64,000 nucleotides of DNA from Pseudomonas lalkuanensis (lineage in GTDB: Bacteria > Pseudomonadota > Gammaproteobacteria > Pseudomonadales > Pseudomonadaceae): NCBI RefSeq assembly GCF_008807375.1, contig NZ_CP043311.1:2336001-2400000 (forward strand), given 5' to 3'. The notes beneath the pieces are model-generated. The model was given only the letters and a program-made list of their open reading frames with translations, had not been told where the DNA came from and ran no database searches. Positions 17,659-26,521 of the stretch are shown piece after piece (positions within the stretch are counted from its first letter, which is position 1; each line of letters starts with the position of its first letter). The translations under genes and the position numbers were made by a program.

Positions 17659-19029
17659 TCAGCGCACGCCGGTCTGGCGCAGGGCTGCCGGGGTATAGTC
17701 CGCCGCGGAGGCCTGGGCGCCGAACACGAAGCTCTGCTTCTCCTCGTTCTTCAGGCCCAACACCGAGTAGCGGCCGGAGATCAGGTCGTACAGCGTTTCG
17801 GCGGTGTAGCCCGGCACCTTGTGGTTGTAGTACTGCTGGGCATGGCCTTCGCCCACGCGCCAGAGTTGTCCGCGGCCGTCGTAGTGATCGACTTCGGCCA
17901 GTTGCCAGGTGTCTTCGTCGAAGTACATGTCGCGCTTGGCGTAGATGTGGCGCTCGCCCGGCTTCAGCGTCGCCACTACGTGCCACACGCGGTGCAGTTC
18001 GTAGCGGGTCAGGTCCTGGTCGATGTGGCCGGCCTTGATGATGTCGGCGTACTTCAGCTTCGGATCATCCAGCTTGTAGCTGTTGTAGGGGATGTACAGC
18101 TCCTGCTTGCCCACCAGCTTCCAGTCGTAGCGGTCCGGCGAGCCGTTGAACATGTCGTAGTTGTCGGAAGTGGCCAGGCCGTCGGCGGCGGTGGCCGGGC
18201 CATCGTAGGCCACCTGCGGGGCACGACGTACGCGGCGCTGGCCGGCGTTGTAGAGCCAGGCCATGCGCGGCTCTTTTACCTGGTCGATGGTCTCGTGGAC
18301 CAGCAGGACGTTACCAGCCAGACGCGCCGGGCCGGTGACCCGCTGGATGAAGTAGAACAGCACGTTGTCCGCCTTGGCCTTGTCCAGGTCCGGCAGATTG
18401 GCCGGGTAGGACACCTCGTCCTCGAAGTGGACCATGTTGAAGGCGCCGTTGGCCTGGGGCTGCACGCGGGTCATGTAACGGTGGATGTTGCCGCCGCGAT
18501 AGCGGGTGGTGTGGTTCCAGACTACCTCGACGCCCGACTGCGGGATGGGGAAGGCATAGTAGCGGCTGTCGAAGTTCTTCAGGCCGTTGCCGCCGTCGAC
18601 GTACTCGGTCTTCTCTGCGCTGGTGCGGATGGCCGAGTAGAGCTCGTCCGGCAGGGCGGCGGTGCGGTGGGTCTTGTACACCGGGATCTTGTAGGTGTCC
18701 GGGTAGCGCTTGAACATCGCCAGTTGGCCGGGGGTGAGCTTGTCCTTGTACTGGTCGAGGTTCTGCGCGGTGATGGTGAACAGCGGCTGCTCACCGGCGA
18801 AGGGGTCGGAGAGGAAGCCCTTGGCGTCGGCCTGGCCGGCGCTGGTGGGCAGGCCGCCGCTCCATGCGGGAATGCTGCCGTCGGCGTTGCCGGCCTTTTC
18901 TGCGCCAGTGGGCGTCAGGCTGGTGCCCAGCCTGGCGACCTGGTCGGCGGGGACAGCCGCCATCACGCCGCTGGCCAGCAGGGAAAGGACCAGTACGCCC
19001 GATTTCAGGATGCGCTTGTTGTCTTTCAT
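17659..19029 (-). CDS. DUF1329 family exported protein
   Basis: 456-residue protein with a signal peptide (ILKSGVLVLSLLASGVMAA) and the DUF1329 opening VARLGTSLTPTGAEKAGNADGSIPAWSGGL. The fold is related to LolA/LolB-like lipid-binding outer-membrane-associated proteins. Members are encoded with DUF1302 proteins in pseudomonads and are often linked to growth on hydrophobic substrates. Other landmarks are FPIPQSGVEVVWNHTTRYRGG, MYFDEDTWQLAEVDHYD and YDLISGRYSVLGL. It begins 20 bases after the DUF1302 stop and ends at a strong terminator, so the two genes form an operon. The exact role is unknown. Confidence 0.9.
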   Translation of the reverse strand: MKDNKRILKSGVLVLSLLASGVMAAVPADQVARLGTSLTPTGAEKAGNADGSIPAWSGGLPTSAGQADAKGFLSDPFAGEQPLFTITAQNLDQYKDKLTPGQLAMFKRYPDTYKIPVYKTHRTAALPDELYSAIRTSAEKTEYVDGGNGLKNFDSRYYAFPIPQSGVEVVWNHTTRYRGGNIHRYMTRVQPQANGAFNMVHFEDEVSYPANLPDLDKAKADNVLFYFIQRVTGPARLAGNVLLVHETIDQVKEPRMAWLYNAGQRRVRRAPQVAYDGPATAADGLATSDNYDMFNGSPDRYDWKLVGKQELYIPYNSYKLDDPKLKYADIIKAGHIDQDLTRYELHRVWHVVATLKPGERHIYAKRDMYFDEDTWQLAEVDHYDGRGQLWRVGEGHAQQYYNHKVPGYTAETLYDLISGRYSVLGLKNEEKQSFVFGAQASAADYTPAALRQTGVR

Positions 19030-19049
19030 GGGAATCGCCTCCGGGGCTG

Positions 19050-20951
19050 TCAGAAGTTCACGCCGACGCTGAACGCGAGGAAGTCGCGGTCGATCGAGGT
19101 GTTGAAGTCACCGCCGAAGAAGTCCGTGTACGACAGGCTGGCGGTGTAGGTGTTCTGGTACTCGGCGTCCAGGCCCAGGCTGACGGCCTTGCGGCCTTCC
19201 TCGAAGTTGCCGCCGGGGCCGGGGGAGTAGCCATCGACGTCATGGGACCAGGCGATGCCGGGCTTGAGGTTCACCCCGGCGAACACGTCGTTGTAGTCCC
19301 ACACCGCACGGGCGCGGTAACCCCAGGAGGTGCTGGTGGTGAAGCCGTCGTCGGTGCAGTACTTGCTGGCGTTCTCGCCGTTGGCGCCCACGGCGCCGGC
19401 GTTGATGGTGCGGCAGGTGTTGTTGGGCAGCTCGCCGGGACCGAACACCGGGTCGCGGCCGTAGCGCTGCACGCTGGTGCTCTCGAGGCCGCCAACGTGA
19501 GTCACGCCCACTTCGCCCACCAGGGTCAGGCGCTCGGCGCCCATGATCTGGTCGAAGAAGTGCACGAAGGTGGTCTGCAACTGGGTGATTTCCTTGCGCT
19601 CGTAGCCGCTGAGGGTGCTGCCGGGGATGGACGCGGGATTGCCGCCGAGCAGGGAGAAGTTGGAGAAGGCCGCGAAGGGGCCGCCGAACTGCGCCAGGCC
19701 GCGTACGCCGCCGTAAAGCAGGTCGGTGGTGTTCAGCTGTACCGGTGCATTCGGTCGGTAGCTGAGCTCTCCACTCCAGGCCGTGCCGGTGGGCAGGGTG
19801 GTGGAGAAGCTCAGGCCGTACAGGTGAATGTCTTCCGGGTACTCGATGAAGTACTTGCTGCCGCCGGCGACGTTGGCGATGGCCACGCCCTGGCGCGCCG
19901 CTCCCGGCACGGTTGGGGTCGAAGCGCCGGCGAGGATACCGAGGGACTCCCGGTAGGTCGCCTGGTCCGCCGCCTGGACGCTGAGGATCGGCGCGCGGGA
20001 GTGGTAGTTCATGTAGTAGGCGCCGAATTCGGTGTCGATCTCGTCGGCCATCCAGCGCAGGGCCATGCCGTACTGGCCGTCGTCGTCGGCATCCCGGTCC
20101 GGAGCGCGCGGCACGACCACGCCTTCGCCGGTGGTCTGGTAGCCGAATGCCGGGCCGAATGGCGCCAGGGCCGGGGTCAGCACCGCCAGGTTGTTGTTGC
20201 AGCCGTCGGCCACCACGTCCGGTTGGGAGAAGAAGGTGCCGCAGTTGTCGACGACGGTCTGGTCCCATTCCAGCTGGTAGAAGGCTTCCACCGAGAGGTT
20301 GTCGGTCAGGCTCTGGGAGAGGGAGAAGAGGTTGACCGGAATCAGGCCTTCCTTGATCTCGGCGCCGGGACGGCGGAAGGCGGATACGTCGATGGGGTTG
20401 ACCGCGTTGATGCCGCTCTGGATGAAGGTGCTCTCACCCCAGCTCAGCACCTGCTTGCCCAGGCGTACCGAGCCCGGCAATTCGTTGAAGCTGTAGTTGT
20501 GGTAGACGAAGGCATCGAGCAGTTGGGCGCCGGAGGACTTGGCGCCTTCCTTGCGACCGCTGTCGTCGATGTCCTTGAAGGGGCGCTGCTCGTCCTTCAA
20601 TTCGAAGTCGTACCAGTACTTGCCGCGCAGGAAGACGCCGGTGTCGCCGTACTTGAGTTCGAGGTCGTGGATGCCCTTGAAGATCTTCGAGAAGGTCTCG
20701 CCCTTCTTGAAGTTCAGGTGCGAGTCGTCGGAGGTATGCGCCAGACCGTCGCCGCCGTTGTTGGCGCCGATCAGGTCCGGGTCGGCACTGCGCATGGACC
20801 AGCTCGCGCCCACCGAGAGGGACGAATCGAACTGGCCTTCGATCTCCCCGATGTTGAAGGTCATTGCCTGGGCCGTGGCGGACAGGCCCAAGGCGATGGC
20901 GGCTGCCAGCGCGTGGGGTCTGAAGTCTGCGTGCCTTGTTCTTGTAGTCAT
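19050..20951 (-). CDS. DUF1302 family outer-membrane protein
   Basis: 633-residue outer-membrane beta-barrel protein of the DUF1302 family. It has a signal peptide ending ATAQA, then MTFNIGEIEGQFDSSLSVGA, many alternating amphipathic strands and a C-terminal aromatic residue (AFSVGVNF) typical of barrel proteins. Motifs include RLGKQVLSWGESTFIQSGIN, NPIDVSAFRRPGAEIKEGLI, and paired cysteines at DNCGTFF-DGCNNN and NTCRTI-KYCTDDG. It is first in the operon with the DUF1329 gene. The family is proposed to help uptake or handling of hydrophobic compounds; no substrate is visible here. Confidence 0.9.
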   Translation of the reverse strand: MTTRTRHADFRPHALAAAIALGLSATAQAMTFNIGEIEGQFDSSLSVGASWSMRSADPDLIGANNGGDGLAHTSDDSHLNFKKGETFSKIFKGIHDLELKYGDTGVFLRGKYWYDFELKDEQRPFKDIDDSGRKEGAKSSGAQLLDAFVYHNYSFNELPGSVRLGKQVLSWGESTFIQSGINAVNPIDVSAFRRPGAEIKEGLIPVNLFSLSQSLTDNLSVEAFYQLEWDQTVVDNCGTFFSQPDVVADGCNNNLAVLTPALAPFGPAFGYQTTGEGVVVPRAPDRDADDDGQYGMALRWMADEIDTEFGAYYMNYHSRAPILSVQAADQATYRESLGILAGASTPTVPGAARQGVAIANVAGGSKYFIEYPEDIHLYGLSFSTTLPTGTAWSGELSYRPNAPVQLNTTDLLYGGVRGLAQFGGPFAAFSNFSLLGGNPASIPGSTLSGYERKEITQLQTTFVHFFDQIMGAERLTLVGEVGVTHVGGLESTSVQRYGRDPVFGPGELPNNTCRTINAGAVGANGENASKYCTDDGFTTSTSWGYRARAVWDYNDVFAGVNLKPGIAWSHDVDGYSPGPGGNFEEGRKAVSLGLDAEYQNTYTASLSYTDFFGGDFNTSIDRDFLAFSVGVNF

Positions 20952-21232
20952 TGGGCCACCCTTGTTGTTCTGTTGGCGGCCGAACGTTAATGAATCCCCC
21001 CGAGGCGGGTAACGGACGAAGTAGTGATATTCAAATTCATACTTTGTAGTGAGAGGTCGCGTCGGCCGCTCTGCAATGGTGGTTCTGGCCGCAGGCCCGG
21101 AGCAGGGCAGGGAGAACCCGGACCGGCGGCCCGCCTAGCGGATGTTTAGGCCAAGGGCGTCTGGCGTGCGGCAATCCACCACACGGCATTGCCGCTTCCT
21201 GACCTGGAACGCCGGTGCTAGAGTCGCCGCCC

Positions 21233-21616
21233 ATGAAGTTCGCCCGCCAAGACCGCTTGTTGATTGCCTGGATGCTGTATGCCTGCGTCCTGCTCAATCT
21301 GTTCGCCTGCGGTTTGCACCACGGCCAGGCGACGGGGCTGGAACTGAGCGGCCTCGGTGGGTCGTTCTGCTCCGGCGATTCCGCCAGCGGTCCGGCCCTG
21401 GACGGCGACCTCGGCGGCAGCGCCGCCATTGGCTGGTCCGGCCTCTTCAAGTGCCCGCTCTGCACCGGCATCATCCTCGGCGCCGTCGCCGTGGTGCTGC
21501 TGTCCTGGTTGCTCGGTGCGGGCAGGGCGCCTTTCCTTCCCCGCGCCGGGGGTGATCAACACCCGCCGCGCCATGCCTGGCCTTCGGCCAATCCTCGGGC
21601 TTCCCCGCTCGCCTGA
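21233..21616 (+). CDS. DUF2946 family protein (copper-associated), first copy
   Basis: 127-residue protein starting at ATG 21233 (MKFARQDRLLIAWMLYACVL). It has an N-terminal hydrophobic segment, a His/Cys-containing middle (CGLHHGQ, SFCSGD), a KCPLCTG motif and a second hydrophobic segment. This pattern (Trp-Met-Leu helix, Cys-x-x-Cys near a second helix) fits the DUF2946 family found next to copper TonB receptors. A second relative and the receptor follow. A role in copper handling is inferred from context and cysteine/histidine content. Confidence 0.65.
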   Translation: MKFARQDRLLIAWMLYACVLLNLFACGLHHGQATGLELSGLGGSFCSGDSASGPALDGDLGGSAAIGWSGLFKCPLCTGIILGAVAVVLLSWLLGAGRAPFLPRAGGDQHPPRHAWPSANPRASPLA

Positions 21617-21698
21617 CATCGCCCCAGACCCGGACTCGTCCGTCTGAACCCTGCTGCCGACATCCCTTGTTCGGGGTGCTGGTGCGGCTCGATCGTCC

Positions 21699-22169
21699 AT
21701 GCAACCGGATTCGCCAACGCCCATGGCTGCTCCACGTATCCGCCATCGTCACGCCCATTCCACGGCCTTGCCCGTGCGGATGCGGCCGGGTCTGTGGCTG
21801 GGGCTGTTCGCGATGCTGGCGATCTACTTCGGTGCCCTGGCGTCCCAGGTTCGCGTGGCGCAAGCGGAGCTGCCCGACTGGCTCACCGAGCTGGCCTGCG
21901 ACCACGACGAACAGCCGTCTCCGATGCCATCCCACCACGGGCCGGCATCGCCCCTGGATGCCTGCGGCTATTGCAATCTGCTGGCGGCGAGCCCGGCCCT
22001 GGGCAATACACAGCCGGTTGCCGACCTGCTGTCGCACGTCGAGGGTGCGCCGGAGCGGCCCCGATTCATCGGCCCGCCGGCGCAGGCCCCGCTGTTCCCC
22101 GGCGCCCGGCCACGCGCACCCCCCGTTCTTCCTGATTCGCCGACGCACTGCCCCGGAGGGGCAGCCTGA
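21699..22169 (+). CDS. DUF2946 family protein (copper-associated), second copy
   Basis: Up to 156 residues (ATG 21699, with an alternative in-frame ATG at 21723). It has a cytosolic His/Arg-rich start (RIRHRHAHS), a membrane helix (GLWLGLFAMLAIYFGALA) and an extracytoplasmic part with CDHDEQPSPMPSHH and CGYCNLLA. These Cys/His/Met groups suit copper binding, and this layout is the usual DUF2946 type. It ends 20 bases before the TonB-dependent copper receptor gene, so the two are likely cotranscribed. The exact biochemical role is unknown. Confidence 0.75.
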   Translation: MQPDSPTPMAAPRIRHRHAHSTALPVRMRPGLWLGLFAMLAIYFGALASQVRVAQAELPDWLTELACDHDEQPSPMPSHHGPASPLDACGYCNLLAASPALGNTQPVADLLSHVEGAPERPRFIGPPAQAPLFPGARPRAPPVLPDSPTHCPGGAA

Positions 22170-22189
22170 CCACCGATTCTGGAAGACTC

Positions 22190-24316
22190 ATGAAACAGCC
22201 CAACCAACCAGGCCGCGCTGCTGCGCGCCACTGCACCCGTCCTTTCACCCCGGCTACTGCCCGCCTGCGCTGGCAGCAGGGTTTCGCCCTGTTCCTCGGC
22301 CTCTCCCTGTCCGCAGTCGGCGTGACCGACGAGCTGCTGCCGGAAGAAATCGAGCCCACTGTCGTCACCGCCGTGCAGCAGAGTTCGCCCCTGACCGTGG
22401 TGACGGACCCGAAAGACCCTCGCCAGCCCGTTCCCGCCAGCGACGCGGCCGACTACCTGAAGACCATTCCCGGCTTCTCCGTCATCCGCAACGGCGGCAC
22501 CAATGGTGACCCGGTGCTGCGCGGCATGTTCGGCTCGCGGCTCAACCTGCTCACCAACGGCGGGCTGATGATCGGCGCCTGCCCAGGCCGCATGGACGCG
22601 CCGAGCTCCTACATCTCCCCGGAAACCTTCGACCGACTCACCGTGATCAAAGGACCGCAGACAGTGCTCTGGGGCCCCGGAGCTTCCGCCGGCACCGTGC
22701 GCTTCGATCGCGAGCCGGAGCGTTTCGGCGAACTCGGCGGCCGTCTGCGCGGCAGCGTGCTGGCCGGTTCCAATGGCCGCTTCGACAAGGTGCTGGATGG
22801 CGCCCTGGGCAGTGAACTCGGTTACCTGCGCGTGGTGGGCAACCAGGCTCAGGCGGACGACTACGAAGATGGCAACGGCGATACCGTGCCGTCGCGCTGG
22901 AGCAAGTGGAACGGTGACGTGGCCCTGGGCTGGACGCCGGACGCGGACAGCCTGGTGGAACTCACTGCCGGCAAGGGCGATGGCGAGGCACGCTACGCCG
23001 GGCGCGGCATGGACGGCAGCCAGTTCCTGCGGGAAAGCCTCGGCCTGCGCGTCGAGCGCAGCAACCTCGGTGGCGTGCTGGACAGGCTGGAGGCGCAGCT
23101 TTACTACAACTACGCGGACCACGTGATGGACAACTTCCGCCTGCGCAGCCCCGATCCCGCCAGTTCGATGCCCATGCCGATGGCTTCGAACGTCGACCGC
23201 CGCACAGTGGGTGGGCGTTTTGCCGCCACCTTCAGCTGGACCGAGGTGGAATGGGTGGCGGGTCTGGACCTGATGCGCAGCGAACACCGCAAGCGCAGCT
23301 CGCGCTTCGACATGATGAGCGGCCGCTTCACCGACGCAGACCAGTTCCCCTGGAGCAAGGACGCGCTGTTCCACAGCTATGGGCTGTTCTCCGAGGCCAC
23401 CTGGAACTTTGCGCCGCGCAATCGCCTGGTGGCCGGCGGCCGCCTGGACCGCGCTTCCGCCGAGGACTTCCGCGCCACCAGCGGCATGATGGGCCGGGCC
23501 AACCCCACCTTCGGCGAAACCCGCGCCGACGCCTTGCCCAGCGGTTTCGCGCGCTTCGAGCACGACCTGGCCGATTCGCCCGCCACCCTCTACGCCGGGT
23601 TGGGCCATGTGCAGCGCTTCCCCGACTACTGGGAGCTGTTCTCGCCGGGACGCGGCCCGGCCGGCTCGGCCAATGCCTTCGACGGCGTGAAGCCGGAGAA
23701 GACCACCCAGCTCGACTTCGGTGTGCAGTACCAGAGCGGCGACCTGGAGGCCTGGGCCTCCGGCTACGTGGGCCAGGTGCGTGACTACATCCTGTTCACC
23801 TACACGCCGGGGATGATGGGGCCCACCTCCCGCGCCGAGAACATCGACGCCCGCATCATGGGTGGCGAACTGGGCGCAGCCTGGCGCTTCGCTCCCGACT
23901 GGAAGACCGAAGCCACCCTGGCCTATGCCTGGGGCAAGAACAGCTCCGACGACGAGGCCCTGCCGCAGATGCCGCCGCTGGAAACGCGCCTCGGCCTGAC
24001 CTACGAGCAGGACAACTGGAGCGCCGGCGGCCTGTGGCGCTTGGTGGCGGCGCAGAACCGCGTGGCCGAAGGCAAGGGCAATGTGGTGGGGCAGGACTTC
24101 GGCAAGAGCGCCGGTTTCGGCGTGTTCTCCCTCAACGGCGCCTACCGCCTGAGCCCGGAGCTCAAGGTCAGCGCGGGCGTCGACAATCTCTTCGACAAGG
24201 CCTATGCAGAGCACCTGAACCGTGCCGGAGACGCCGGATTCGGCTTCCCGGCCGATCCGGTGGCCATCGACGAGCCGGGGCGCACGCTCTGGACCAAGGT
24301 GGACTTCAGCTTCTAA
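22190..24316 (+). CDS. oprC: TonB-dependent copper receptor (OprC family)
   Basis: 708-residue outer-membrane receptor: N-terminal leader, plug domain (PTVVTAVQQSSPLTVVTDPK, DYLKTIPGFSVIRNGG, VIKGPQTVLWGPGASAGTVR) and a 22-strand barrel ending in LWTKVDFSF. Methionine-rich extracellular stretches (SSMPMPMAS, FDMMSGRF, SGMMGRAN, TPGMMGPTS) and CPGRMDAP in the plug match the copper-receptor subfamily (OprC/NosA). It follows two DUF2946 genes, the usual neighbours. It would take up copper with TonB energy. No obvious metal-responsive operator was identified upstream. Confidence 0.92.
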   Translation: MKQPNQPGRAAARHCTRPFTPATARLRWQQGFALFLGLSLSAVGVTDELLPEEIEPTVVTAVQQSSPLTVVTDPKDPRQPVPASDAADYLKTIPGFSVIRNGGTNGDPVLRGMFGSRLNLLTNGGLMIGACPGRMDAPSSYISPETFDRLTVIKGPQTVLWGPGASAGTVRFDREPERFGELGGRLRGSVLAGSNGRFDKVLDGALGSELGYLRVVGNQAQADDYEDGNGDTVPSRWSKWNGDVALGWTPDADSLVELTAGKGDGEARYAGRGMDGSQFLRESLGLRVERSNLGGVLDRLEAQLYYNYADHVMDNFRLRSPDPASSMPMPMASNVDRRTVGGRFAATFSWTEVEWVAGLDLMRSEHRKRSSRFDMMSGRFTDADQFPWSKDALFHSYGLFSEATWNFAPRNRLVAGGRLDRASAEDFRATSGMMGRANPTFGETRADALPSGFARFEHDLADSPATLYAGLGHVQRFPDYWELFSPGRGPAGSANAFDGVKPEKTTQLDFGVQYQSGDLEAWASGYVGQVRDYILFTYTPGMMGPTSRAENIDARIMGGELGAAWRFAPDWKTEATLAYAWGKNSSDDEALPQMPPLETRLGLTYEQDNWSAGGLWRLVAAQNRVAEGKGNVVGQDFGKSAGFGVFSLNGAYRLSPELKVSAGVDNLFDKAYAEHLNRAGDAGFGFPADPVAIDEPGRTLWTKVDFSF

Positions 24317-24764
24317 TGGAAGTGCAGCTGCCGGCCCATGCGGTCGGCAGCCGTTGACGGCCGCGCAGGGCGCTTTCCCCGACGAAGGGTAGCGCCTGTG
24401 CGCCAACACGGGACAGGCGGGCCGGGGGGAGGGAAGCAGGGGCATATACTGGTCTGTGCAATACATCCAGAGTTTTGCACCCTCGCCATCCTGTTGTTCG
24501 TGTTCGTGCCGGCTCTGACGGAAGGTGGGGCCCAGCGTTTATCTGACGCGGCGCAAGGCCCATTCACCAACCGGAGGAGAGAGGCGGTTCGCCCGGTCCC
24601 CCTATCTCGGCCAGCGACCCTGCAGCGACTTTTTCATTTTCGGAGGCCCTCAGGTCACGAGGCCAGCTTGCCCTTGCCACAAGGGTTCATGGAGTACCCC
24701 TCTCTCTTTCGTATTGCGGCGGCCCGCCGGACTCCTCGGTGGGCGCCAGAGAGGAGGTATCGAC
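24317..24764. other. 448-base gap before an exported protein gene
   Basis: No convincing gene is seen here. A GC hairpin (GCTGCCG...CGGCAGC, about 24327-24350) follows the receptor gene but has no T run, so it is a weak terminator candidate. An inverted repeat GTGCAA-N13-TTGCAC lies at 24456-24480. Just before the next ATG, CTCCTC (24732-24737) can pair with the ribosome site GAGGAG (24751-24756). Confidence 0.45.
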
Positions 24765-25388
24765 ATGAAAAGAACGACAGCCCTCACCATCCCCGTCCTG
24801 CTGCTCGCCGCAGCGCTGGCGGCCACTGCCCTGGCTACCAGTGACCCGGCCGCCGGCAATGCCGTACTGCGCTTCAGGGGCGGCATCGGTGTTCTGCCGG
24901 TTTCCAGTGGGCAGGGCGTGGACGCTATCGCCACTGTGGTCAACCGCAACCTGGTGCGCGGCGTGCAGCCGGCGGGGCAGATCTGGGTGATCCGCAAACT
25001 CAATGCGCAGGTGAGCGCGGCCGGTGACCTTGTGGCAATCGGCCGTGGCCTGGTCCTGGGTGGGGGCAACAATATCGGCAGGGCTACCGGGCAGTCGGTG
25101 TTCGCCACGCTGTTCTGTGGTGCCGCGGAACCGTTCACGGAGCACAGCACCAACCCGGCCGGCGTGCCGCTGACCGACGAAGGTGACTTCGTGATCCGTG
25201 ACGTGTTCACGCCCGTACCGCCAACCCCTTGCGACAGCCCCGTGCTGTTGATTCGCAATGCGGCCAATCAGAGCTGGTTCGCGGCAGGCATCCCGCGGGT
25301 CAGGAACGTCCAGCCGGACGAAGAACCTCCGATTGATAACCCGCCGCCAACGGACAATCCGCCAGCCGAACCTCCGGCCATGCCTTGA
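24765..25388 (+). CDS. Exported protein of unknown function with proline-rich tail
   Basis: 207-residue protein that I do not recognise. It has a clear signal peptide (MKRTTALTIPVLLLAAALAATALA). The mature part is Gly/Val-rich and probably beta-structured (GNAVLRFRGGIGVLPVSSGQ, VDAIATVVNRNLVRGVQPAG, GRGLVLGGGNNIG). Two cysteines (FCGAAEPF, TPCDSPVLL) may form a disulfide. The last 25 residues are acidic and proline-rich (DEEPPIDNPPPTDNPPAEPP), low-complexity and probably disordered. The ATG at 24765 has a strong GAGGAGG site that can be masked by a CTCCTC upstream. It stands alone after a long leader. Confidence 0.7.
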   Translation: MKRTTALTIPVLLLAAALAATALATSDPAAGNAVLRFRGGIGVLPVSSGQGVDAIATVVNRNLVRGVQPAGQIWVIRKLNAQVSAAGDLVAIGRGLVLGGGNNIGRATGQSVFATLFCGAAEPFTEHSTNPAGVPLTDEGDFVIRDVFTPVPPTPCDSPVLLIRNAANQSWFAAGIPRVRNVQPDEEPPIDNPPPTDNPPAEPPAMP

Positions 25389-25561
25389 AGTCCCGGCCTT
25401 TCTCCTTCCACTGATGGCCCCCTCTCTCCGGAGGGAGGGGCGCCGCTTTCGTCGGTCCGTCGCTGCGGCCTGAATCTGGACCACTGGCCCATCCCGGCCG
25501 GCCCTGCTCCCGGATATACTCGCCGGCATCTTCCCCCCGCCCCATACGACAGGAGGGTGCC

Positions 25562-26179
25562 GTGGATTACCTCGGTGCATTGCTGGCCATTTCCGGTGTC
25601 CTGATGCTGAGCGTCGTCAGTCCCGGCCCCAACTTCGCCATCGTCACCTCCACCGCTACCCTGCGTTCCCGCCGTGCCGGCGTCGCCACCGGGCTGGGCC
25701 TGGCCGCCGCCTCAGCCACCTGGGCGCTGCTGGCCGTGGCAGGGCTGGGCCTGATCGTCACGCAAGTGGAATGGCTCTACCTCGGCATCAAGCTGGCTGG
25801 CGCCCTGTATCTCATCTGGATCGGTCTACGGATGATCCTCGGCGCGCGCAAGCCGCTGGCCGCCGCGCCCGACACGCTCGAATCGGGCGTCTTCGCCTCG
25901 GCCCGCAAGGGCTACCTGGTGAGCATGACCAACCCCAAGGCGCTGGCCTTCTACGGCAGCATCTTCGCCGTGATGGTCCCGGCCCATGCGCCGGCATGGT
26001 TCTACGCGGCGATCGTCAGCATCGGCGCCAGCGTCTCCTGCCTCTGGTATTGCGGGATGGCGGTGCTCTTCTCCAGCCCCTCCGTGCGCGGCGGTTTCAT
26101 GCGCTTCAAGGCGGTGTTCGAGACCCTGATGGGCGTGTTCCTGCTGGGCATGGGCGGCAGGCTGCTGCTCAGCCGTTGA
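25562..26179 (+). CDS. LysE/RhtB family exporter, second copy
   Basis: 205-residue exporter with six hydrophobic segments. It starts at GTG 25562, six bases after AGGAGG. Family motifs are VVSPGPNFAIVTSTAT near the N-terminus (the SPGP version of the LysE/RhtB motif), KLAGALYLIWIGLRMI, and GYLVSMTNPKALAFYGSIF in the middle. It is only distantly similar to the 8833-9450 exporter. No regulator gene is adjacent. The substrate (amino acid or homoserine lactone-like) is not determined. Confidence 0.9.
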   Translation: MDYLGALLAISGVLMLSVVSPGPNFAIVTSTATLRSRRAGVATGLGLAAASATWALLAVAGLGLIVTQVEWLYLGIKLAGALYLIWIGLRMILGARKPLAAAPDTLESGVFASARKGYLVSMTNPKALAFYGSIFAVMVPAHAPAWFYAAIVSIGASVSCLWYCGMAVLFSSPSVRGGFMRFKAVFETLMGVFLLGMGGRLLLSR

Positions 26180-26189
26180 ATTTCATTTA

Positions 26190-26227
26190 GCGGGGGCAAA
26201 TTCTTTCGCGATTGAAATCGCTCCCAC
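26190..26227 (+). repeat. Diverged 38-base hairpin element
   Basis: The right half (TCGCGATTGAAATCGCTCCC) is intact, while the left arm has changed to GCGGGGGCAAATTC. A further half copy (GCGATTGAAATCACCCCTAC) lies at 26323-26342. Both sit in the 342-base gap before cstA. Confidence 0.7.
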
Positions 26228-26375
26228 ACCTGCATTGCTGCATTGAACGGTTCCGTAGGATGCGGTGGAGCGGAGCGATACCCGTCAGCGAGCGATTGAA
26301 GGGCGAACCTGCGGTCCGCATTGCGATTGAAATCACCCCTACAGGAATGTGTTGTGCCCCGAGACTGGGCATGCT

Positions 26376-26408
26376 GGCTACGTAGTACTACGTAGCCGTG
26401 CTTCGTAG
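26376..26408. promoter_or_regulatory. Cluster of CTACGTAG sites upstream of cstA
   Basis: CTACGTAG occurs at 26378-26385 and 26388-26395, with a near copy CTTCGTAG at 26401-26408. The first two, with flanking GG/CC, form a 22-base perfect palindrome (26376-26397). The cluster ends 114 bases before the cstA ATG. It is a plausible activator site for the NarL-type regulator encoded downstream; this link is inference. Confidence 0.55.
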
Positions 26409-26521
26409 TTGTGCGAATTTCTCCGTGGCCGCCACGCGCCGATAGTGTCGGCTGCCCCTATCCGGGCATAAACAACAACAAGAGCCGCCGCAGGTAACCC
26501 CACGCGGCAGGAGACCATTCC

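Noticed and set aside
18864..20990. 708-codon plus-strand open frame opposite the DUF1302 gene
   Set aside because: It is Val/Gly/Ala/Gln-rich shadow sequence on the strand opposite a recognisable outer-membrane gene.
21968..24466. 832-codon minus-strand open frame opposite the copper receptor gene
   Set aside because: It is antisense to oprC, which has clear plug and barrel motifs. The frame has no recognisable domain and an Ala/Gly/His/Gln-rich composition typical of GC-rich shadow frames.
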